A model generated the notes under the pieces. That model ran no database searches. It had not been told where the DNA came from and worked only from the letters and a program-made list of their open reading frames with translations. The translations under genes were made by a program, and so were the position numbers. Shown in pieces: positions 59,046 to 64,000 of a DNA stretch of 64,000 nucleotides; the stretch's first letter is position 1; each line of letters begins with the position of its first letter. The stretch lies in NCBI RefSeq assembly GCF_049800775.1, contig NZ_JBNAFR010000001.1, positions 620,001-684,000 of the forward strand, given 5' to 3'. The stretch is from Dinoroseobacter sp049800775. GTDB lineage: Bacteria > Pseudomonadota > Alphaproteobacteria > Rhodobacterales > Rhodobacteraceae.

Positions 59046-59887
59046 GTGTCCGCCACCTGCGCCTTTTCGAGCATTCGGGCGATGTCGGCTTCATCGGAAT
59101 GGTAGTGGACGTTGTCGTAGAACGGCTCAAGCGAGGATTTGAAAATCGATTCCAGCTTGCGCGTGCGGCTGGCATAGAGATGCACCTCACGCCCCAGAAG
59201 CGCGCCGCCGATACCCACATGGAGGCGGTTCGTGTGGATCACCTCGAAATCCCCGATCCGGTCGAGGAACGGTTCGATATCGGACCGGTGGGTGCCCTCA
59301 TTGCTCAGATCGACATTGGAGGCGGGCAGCTCGACATCGACCCGTTCGATATCGGTGCGAAACAGGATGCCGTCACGCTTGGTCGCCTTGCGTGGCTTGG
59401 GCTGCAGATAGAAAGCCATGTCATGGCAAAACCGCGCCTCGGGCAAACCATCGAGGCTTTCCAACGCATCCCTCCGCCAGAAGATCGTCCGCTCGGGATC
59501 GAGTTTGGGCCGGAACGGAAAGGAGGAGGGCATGACGAAGACATTCGCGAACCGGGAGGCCGCGATCGCGATCTCATCTGGTCGGTTGTAGAAGTCACGA
59601 AACGCGCCCGAGCCGGTCACGATTGCCTTGTGCCGCGGGCCGCGCAGCTTGGCCATGAACCGGTGGTGGAACTTGTTCTTGCGCAATTGCCCGATGGGCA
59701 CCGGATCCACAGAGATGCCGACATCGGCCAGAAACGCCGCCTGCCCGGCATGGATCAGGGCATCTCCCCAATTGCCGGAGTTCACGATCTCCGTCACCAT
59801 GTCGTCGCCAGCAAACCGGCGCAGATCATCCGCCAGCTCCTGAAAACAGGGTTGATGCCGCAAAGACATGGGGGCTGTCTCCGTCAA
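59042..59887 (-). CDS. Polysaccharide pyruvyl transferase family protein
   Basis: 281 residues. The opening of the domain reads IVNSGNWGDALIHAGQAAFLADVGI, and later VMPSSFPFRPKLDPERTIFWRRDALES, ILFRTDIERV and HTNRLHVGIGGALLGREVHLY are typical of pyruvyl (ketal) transferases of exopolysaccharide synthesis. It is the first gene of the three-gene cassette between sdhA and sdhB, coupled to the next by ATGA. The donor and acceptor are unknown. Confidence 0.8.
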   Translation of the reverse strand: MTETAPMSLRHQPCFQELADDLRRFAGDDMVTEIVNSGNWGDALIHAGQAAFLADVGISVDPVPIGQLRKNKFHHRFMAKLRGPRHKAIVTGSGAFRDFYNRPDEIAIAASRFANVFVMPSSFPFRPKLDPERTIFWRRDALESLDGLPEARFCHDMAFYLQPKPRKATKRDGILFRTDIERVDVELPASNVDLSNEGTHRSDIEPFLDRIGDFEVIHTNRLHVGIGGALLGREVHLYASRTRKLESIFKSSLEPFYDNVHYHSDEADIARMLEKAQVADT

Positions 59888-59946
59888 AAAGCGTCGCTCG
59901 ACCTGACAGACCTGCGACGGGTCAGGTGCCGGCCTGCCTGCGCACG

Positions 59947-59976
59947 AAGGATGGCATCCGACAGGCGGCCATCCTT
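59947..59976 (-). terminator. Hairpin between sdhA and the glycan cassette
   Basis: AAGGATGGC (59947-59955) and GCCATCCTT (59968-59976), perfect 9-bp arms, extended by weaker outer pairing. It lies 36 bases past the sdhA stop on the minus strand, so the cassette may have its own promoter. Confidence 0.55.
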
Positions 59977-60011
59977 TCTGCGTGCAGGGGCACCTGCCAC
60001 GGCAGGGGTCA

Positions 60012-61814
60012 TCAGTAGACCCGGGCCTTCGGCGCGATCTTCTTGAGGTCGATGCCGCCCTCGTTATGCCCCAGAAGCGGGTTGAGGTGCACGGGCCGTG
60101 TGTCCAGCTCCACCTTGCCGTTCACATAGGACAGGGAGTGGACGCGCCAGTTCTCGTCGTCGCGATCCGCGTAATCCTCATGGGCGTGGGCGCCACGGCT
60201 CTCCTTGCGGGCCTCGGCGGAGACGATGGTCGCCAGCGCGTTCGGCATCAGGTTGGTAAGCTCGAGCGTCTCCATGAGGTCGGAATTCCAGACCATCGAG
60301 CGGTCGGTGACCTGAATGTCATCGACCTTGCCCGCCACGCCGTACATCTTCTCGACACCCTCGGCGAGGGTCTTGTCGGTGCGGAAGACGGCTGCGTCGG
60401 CCTGCATGGTTTTCTGCATCTCGAGGCGCAGTTCGGCGGTCGAGACCGTGCCCTTGGCGTGACGCAAACCGTCGAAGCGCCCGAGGGCCGCATCCACGGA
60501 AGACTGGTTGAGGGTCGGGTTGGCGGAGTTCGGATCCACCACCTGCCCCGCCTTGATCGCCGCCGCACGGCCGAAGACCACGAGGTCGATCAGCGAATTC
60601 GAGCCGAGGCGGTTCGCACCATGCACCGAGGCGCAGCCCGCCTCGCCCACGGCCATCAGGCCGGGCGCGATCCGGTCGGGCTCGTCGGCGGTCGGGTTCA
60701 GCACTTCACCCCAGTAGTTCGTGGGAATGCCGCCCATGTTGTAATGCACTGTGGGCAGAACCGGGATCGGCTCCTTGTTCACATCCACACCTGCAAAGAT
60801 CCGCGCGCTTTCGGAGATGCCCGGCAGACGCTCGGCCAGGGTATCCGGCGGCAGGTGGTTCAGGTGCAAATGGATATGGTCGCCCTCGGCGCCCACACCG
60901 CGGCCTTCGCGGATCTCCATGGTCATGCAGCGTGAGACCACATCGCGCGAGGCGAGGTCCTTGTAGGTCGGCGCGTAGCGCTCCATGAAGCGCTCGCCTT
61001 CGGAGTTGGTCAGATAGCCACCTTCGCCGCGCGCGCCTTCGGTGATCAGGCAGCCTGCGCCGTAAATCCCGGTCGGGTGGAACTGCACGAACTCCATGTC
61101 CTGCAGGGGCAGACCCTGCCGCGCGACCATGCCGCCGCCGTCACCGGTGCAGGTATGGGCCGACGTGGCCGAGAAATAGGCGCGGCCATAGCCGCCGGTG
61201 GCCAGCACGGTCATCTTGGCGTTGAACACGTGGATCGTGCCATCGTCGAGCTTCCAGCAGACCACGCCCTGGCACTGCCCGTCTTCGGACATGATCAAGT
61301 CGATGGCGAAATACTCGATGAAGAACTCGGCGTTGTTCTTGAGCGACTGACCATAGAGCGTGTGCAGGATCGCGTGGCCGGTCCGGTCCGCGGCGGCACA
61401 GGTGCGCTGCACCGGGGGGCCTTCGCCGAACTCGGTGGTGTGGCCGCCGAAGGGACGCTGATAGATCTTGCCTTCTTCGGTGCGCGAGAAGGGCACGCCG
61501 TAATGTTCCAGCTCGTAGACCGCCTTGGGGGCTTCGCGGGCGAGATATTCCATCGCGTCCGTATCGCCGAGCCAGTCGGAGCCCTTGACGGTGTCATACA
61601 TGTGCCACTGCCAGTGGTCCGGGCCCATATTGCTCAGGCTCGCGGCGATGCCCCCCTGGGCCGCCACCGTGTGGGAGCGGGTCGGAAACACCTTGGAGAT
61701 ACAGGCCGTGCGCAGCCCTTGCTCAGCCATGCCGAGCGTCGCGCGGAGGCCAGCGCCCCCGGCCCCGACGACCACGACGTCATAGTTATGCGTCTCGTAT
61801 TCGTATGCAGACAT
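60012..61814 (-). CDS. sdhA: Succinate dehydrogenase flavoprotein subunit
   Basis: 600 residues. FAD-binding VVVGAGGAGLRATLGMAE, the flavin-linking His region SHTVAAQGGIAASL, and the catalytic stretch GGHTTEFGEGPPVQRTCAAADRTGHAIL are intact, as is HNMGGIPTN-like YNMGGIPTNYWG. It oxidises succinate to fumarate. The start is the ATG at 61814 with AAGGAG-like GAGGAGACC; a short upstream extension is not supported. Confidence 0.97.
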   Translation of the reverse strand: MSAYEYETHNYDVVVVGAGGAGLRATLGMAEQGLRTACISKVFPTRSHTVAAQGGIAASLSNMGPDHWQWHMYDTVKGSDWLGDTDAMEYLAREAPKAVYELEHYGVPFSRTEEGKIYQRPFGGHTTEFGEGPPVQRTCAAADRTGHAILHTLYGQSLKNNAEFFIEYFAIDLIMSEDGQCQGVVCWKLDDGTIHVFNAKMTVLATGGYGRAYFSATSAHTCTGDGGGMVARQGLPLQDMEFVQFHPTGIYGAGCLITEGARGEGGYLTNSEGERFMERYAPTYKDLASRDVVSRCMTMEIREGRGVGAEGDHIHLHLNHLPPDTLAERLPGISESARIFAGVDVNKEPIPVLPTVHYNMGGIPTNYWGEVLNPTADEPDRIAPGLMAVGEAGCASVHGANRLGSNSLIDLVVFGRAAAIKAGQVVDPNSANPTLNQSSVDAALGRFDGLRHAKGTVSTAELRLEMQKTMQADAAVFRTDKTLAEGVEKMYGVAGKVDDIQVTDRSMVWNSDLMETLELTNLMPNALATIVSAEARKESRGAHAHEDYADRDDENWRVHSLSYVNGKVELDTRPVHLNPLLGHNEGGIDLKKIAPKARVY

Positions 61815-61830
61815 TAAGGTCTCCTCGGGA

Positions 61831-62202
61831 TCACAGGGCGAGCCGGGCAATGGCGAAGAGGCCAGTGGCCATCGCGCCGTAGCTCACGCAGGTCATTGCA
61901 ATAATCAGCGCCTTCCGGGTCGTGCCCTGGGCGTAGTCCTCGATCGCGACGGTCACGCCGTGGCGGAAATGGTCGAACCCCACCACCAGCATCAGAGCGG
62001 TCACGATGGCCGGGAAGGGCCGCGAAAGATAGGCGATCACCTCTTCATAGGGCGCGCCGACGACGCTGCCGAAGGTGAAGAGGAAGAGCGGCACGAGGAT
62101 CACGAGCCCGACGGAGCTCACCTGCATGTGCCAGTGATGTTCGGTCCCGGTCTTAGCAGAGCCCAGTCCGGCGGCGCGTTTGCGGTCGGTCATAAATGCC
62201 AT
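61831..62202 (-). CDS. sdhD: Succinate dehydrogenase membrane anchor subunit
   Basis: 123 residues, three membrane helices. The stretch VVGFDHFRHGVTVAIEDY contains the conserved anchor His residues, and EHHWHMQVSSVGLVILVPLFLF is the first helix. It binds heme b and quinone with SdhC. The start is the ATG at 62202 with GGGAGGCTG upstream; an internal ATG three codons later is possible. Confidence 0.92.
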   Translation of the reverse strand: MAFMTDRKRAAGLGSAKTGTEHHWHMQVSSVGLVILVPLFLFTFGSVVGAPYEEVIAYLSRPFPAIVTALMLVVGFDHFRHGVTVAIEDYAQGTTRKALIIAMTCVSYGAMATGLFAIARLAL

Positions 62203-62213
62203 ATCAGCCTCCC

Positions 62214-62597
62214 TCAGAGCGCGATAACGGTGATCAGGGTGAGCACGACGGAGCCGCCAATCACCATGTATCCCATGGCGTAGGCATCCTTGAGCTCGAA
62301 CCCGTAGCCCGCATCCCAAACGAGATGCCGGATGCCCGCGAGCGCGTGGTACCAGAGCGCCCAGATCGAGCCGAAGAAGACCAGCTTGCCGAACCAGGAG
62401 GTCACGATCCCATCGACGAAGGCGAAGTATTCAGGACCCGCTGCAGCACCCAGCAACCACCAGACGCAGAGCAACGCCCCGACCAGCAATGCGTTGCCTG
62501 TGATCCGGGTCAGGATCGAGGTGACCGAGGTCAGCTCCGGCCGATAGATCTGAATATGCGGGGACAGGGGCCGGTCCCCCCGGTTCACGTCTGCCAT
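62214..62597 (-). CDS. sdhC: Succinate dehydrogenase cytochrome b556 subunit
   Basis: 127 residues with three helices. SPHIQIYRPELTSVTSILTRITG is the SdhC signature, and WYHALAGIRHLVWDAG carries the heme ligand His. It is the first gene of the sdh group. Its promoter region shares a 310-bp divergent gap with the cytochrome c' gene. Confidence 0.95.
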   Translation of the reverse strand: MADVNRGDRPLSPHIQIYRPELTSVTSILTRITGNALLVGALLCVWWLLGAAAGPEYFAFVDGIVTSWFGKLVFFGSIWALWYHALAGIRHLVWDAGYGFELKDAYAMGYMVIGGSVVLTLITVIAL

Positions 62598-62739
62598 AGC
62601 GGCACCTCATGCTTGTCCTGGCGAATGGGATCTTTGCAGATATGCATAAAGAGTTTTGTGGCCCTGTCACGGCCTGACACTGTCACGATCCGGGTTTCCG
62701 GCGCGGTTATTTGGCGCAACCAGAGGGATTCCGGCGATT

Positions 62740-62770
62740 TGTGATCACGCGCTACAAAAGTGTGATCACA
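62740..62770. promoter_or_regulatory. Two TGTGATCAC boxes exactly 21 bp apart in the sdhC / cytochrome c' gap
   Basis: TGTGATCAC at 62740-62748 and TGTGATCACA at 62761-62770, each nearly palindromic, 21 bases start to start, that is two helical turns. The gap between the divergent sdhC and cytochrome c' genes holds no gene. They are likely sites for a dimeric regulator binding on one face of the DNA. They are neither an FNR site (TTGAT-N4-ATCAA) nor a CRP site. Confidence 0.6.
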
Positions 62771-62907
62771 ATAAGCGCACCCCGCCCAAGCCCTGACCCA
62801 GAATCGGTTTTTTCCCGCCTTTTTCGCCACCTGCGCCAAGTTGTGGTCGGCAGATCCTGAATCTGTGCTACATTCTGTCGCAGAGAATATGGGATAAGGA
62901 GCCCCTG

Positions 62908-63384
62908 ATGTCGATCACTCGCAGCTTTGCCCTCGCCCTTGTCGGCGCCGCGGCCTTCGCCACGATGACCCCGAGCCTCGCAATCGCGCAGTCCTACGAG
63001 AACCAGCTCAAGGCCCGGCAAGGCCAGTTCCGGCTGATTGCGCTGAATATCGGTGTGCTCGGCGGGATGGCCCGAGGGAACGTGCCCTATGACGCCGAGG
63101 CGGCGCAGGCCGCGGCGGACAATCTCGTCGCCGTTGCCTCGCTCCACCAGGGGGCGATGTGGCCGGAAGGATCGGACAGCATGAGCATCGACGGCACCCG
63201 TGCCATGCCTTCCATCTGGGAAGACAACGCGGATTTCCTGTCCAAGTGGCAGGACGTGGCCACGGCTGCCGAAGGTCTCGCCGCTGTCGCGGGCGATGGT
63301 CAAGCCGCGCTCGGCCCGGCGCTTGGGCCTTTGGGCGCGACCTGCAAGTCCTGCCACGAGGCGCATCGCGCGCCGGAAAGCTAA
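62908..63384 (+). CDS. Cytochrome c' (class II cytochrome c)
   Basis: 158 residues with a signal peptide (MSITRSFALALVGAAAFATM, cleaved near AIA). The four-helix class II pattern starts QSYENQLKARQGQFRLIALNIG and the heme motif is CKSCH at the C-terminus (ATCKSCHEAHRA). Cytochromes c' bind NO and guard against it. AAGGAG precedes the start. A second cytochrome gene follows after nine bases. Confidence 0.93.
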   Translation: MSITRSFALALVGAAAFATMTPSLAIAQSYENQLKARQGQFRLIALNIGVLGGMARGNVPYDAEAAQAAADNLVAVASLHQGAMWPEGSDSMSIDGTRAMPSIWEDNADFLSKWQDVATAAEGLAAVAGDGQAALGPALGPLGATCKSCHEAHRAPES

Positions 63385-63393
63385 GCGCAGGCG

Positions 63394-64000
63394 ATGGGAC
63401 GTCTTCTCGGGATCGCCCTGCTGCTCATCGCGGCTGGGGTGTCTCTGGGCCTCTTTCTGACGCGCGCGACCCCGCTGGATGAGGCCGCGCTGGAGGGGCT
63501 GACCGGCGATCCTGTCGCTGGCGCTCAGGTGTTTCACGCAGCGGGCTGCGCGTCCTGTCACGCGGCCCCCGGCGCCAAGGGTGAGGATCGTCTGGTCCTC
63601 GCCGGGGGGCAGCGCTTCGCCTCGCCTTTCGGAACCTTCGTGGCGCCCAACATCTCGTCGGATCCCGAGGCCGGGATCGGCGGCTGGTCCGCGCTCGACT
63701 TCGCCTCGGCGGTGATGAGAGGCGTGTCGCCGGACGGCATGCATTATTACCCGGCTTTCCCCTTCACGGCCTACGCCCTGATGGAGCGGCAGGACGTGGT
63801 GGACCTTTGGGCCTATATGGCCACCCTCCCCCCGAGCACCGCGCCCAGCGCGCCGCATGAACTGGGCTTTCCCTTCAATATCCGGCGCAGCGTGGCGGTC
63901 TGGAAACTGCTGAACGGGCCATCGGACTGGGTGCAGCCCGCCGGCGACACGCCGCGCGGGCGTTACCTGGTGGAGGCCTTGGCCCATTGCGCCGAATGCC
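63394..64000 (+). CDS. Diheme cytochrome c, partial at the right edge
   Basis: About 202 codons are visible before the window ends. An N-terminal helix (RLLGIALLLIAAGVSLGLFL) anchors or exports the protein. The first heme motif is CASCH in AAGCASCHAAPG, and a further CAEC begins in the last codons (HCAEC), where the His would lie outside. Segments such as FVAPNISSDPEAGIGGWSALDFA match cytochromes of the alcohol/thiosulfate electron-transfer type. It follows the cytochrome c' gene and is probably cotranscribed. Confidence 0.82.
   Translation, partial: MGRLLGIALLLIAAGVSLGLFLTRATPLDEAALEGLTGDPVAGAQVFHAAGCASCHAAPGAKGEDRLVLAGGQRFASPFGTFVAPNISSDPEAGIGGWSALDFASAVMRGVSPDGMHYYPAFPFTAYALMERQDVVDLWAYMATLPPSTAPSAPHELGFPFNIRRSVAVWKLLNGPSDWVQPAGDTPRGRYLVEALAHCAEC

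Noticed and set aside
1..64000. tRNA, rRNA, CRISPR array, insertion sequence or prophage
   Set aside because: I read the gaps between genes and saw no tRNA-like cloverleaf ends, repeat-spacer arrays, transposase genes or integrase genes. A dedicated tRNA/RNA search was not possible.

Overview
The window is a GC-rich, densely packed stretch of an alphaproteobacterial chromosome, almost certainly Rhodobacteraceae of the Roseobacter group. The indicators are an ethylmalonyl-CoA pathway pair (ccr, ecm), a sox sulfur-oxidation cluster edge, a LuxR/LuxI quorum-sensing pair, a DUF4153 membrane protein, a VPLPA-CTERM protein, a GAAC-N7-GAAC SOS box and a TTAA-N7-TTAAC CtrA box. The order GGDEF / H-NOX / DUF4153 / MttB-like / HAD / DUF3572 / PleD-like, with luxI-luxR about 37 genes further on, agrees with what I remember of the Dinoroseobacter shibae chromosome. 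That is memory only and was not checked. I see no rRNA, tRNA, CRISPR array, transposase or prophage.

Layout. 1-3.9 kb: edge of a sox cluster, with soxW, soxV (CcdA) and the start of probable soxX leftward, and soxS, a GlcG/HbpS-like protein, the ArsR-type regulator soxR and a YeeE/YedE transporter rightward. AT-rich inverted repeats lie in both sox promoter regions. 4-12 kb: an H-NOX/GGDEF operon, a DUF4153 protein, a non-pyrrolysine MttB-like protein, a HAD phosphatase, DUF3572 and a PleD-like diguanylate cyclase. 12-14.7 kb: an ECF sigma factor with a short membrane protein and a periplasmic metal-sensor-like protein, beside an EF-hand protein and DUF983. 14.7-22 kb: NUDIX, aldo/keto reductase, EamA exporter, a degenerate carnitine-dehydrogenase/thioesterase fusion, an SOS-boxed imuA, YceI and comM. 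22-32 kb: housekeeping genes gshB, yraN, rsmI, lpoA-like, glnD, murJ, an inactive-looking rhomboid and trpS. 32-36 kb: a VOC protein, an isolated 47-codon gene with its own palindrome, promoter and terminator, a class IV aminotransferase, a universal stress protein, nfuA, tsaB and rimI.

36-42 kb: a BMP-type nucleoside ABC transporter operon with an embedded LysE-type exporter. 42-47.4 kb: TauE/SafE, a TIGR02186 protein, an SDR, a RecD-like helicase, luxI, luxR and a small ORF overlapping luxR that begins just after a CtrA box. 47.6-52.7 kb: ccr, an acyltransferase and ecm. 52.7-54.6 kb: a low-GC orphan gene and two small secreted proteins. 54.7-64 kb: deoD, a VPLPA-CTERM protein, a small CxxC membrane protein, the sdh operon (C-D-A ... 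B) split by a three-gene glycan cassette, then a cytochrome c' and the start of a probable diheme cytochrome c running off the end.

The most notable features are the regulated 47-codon gene at 32.7-32.97 kb, the CtrA box and leader ORF before luxR, the two TGTGATCAC boxes exactly 21 bp apart before sdhC, the glycan genes inside sdh, the H-NOX with an altered YxSxR motif, and a gene-free 371-bp stretch rich in inverted repeats at 9.85-10.2 kb.
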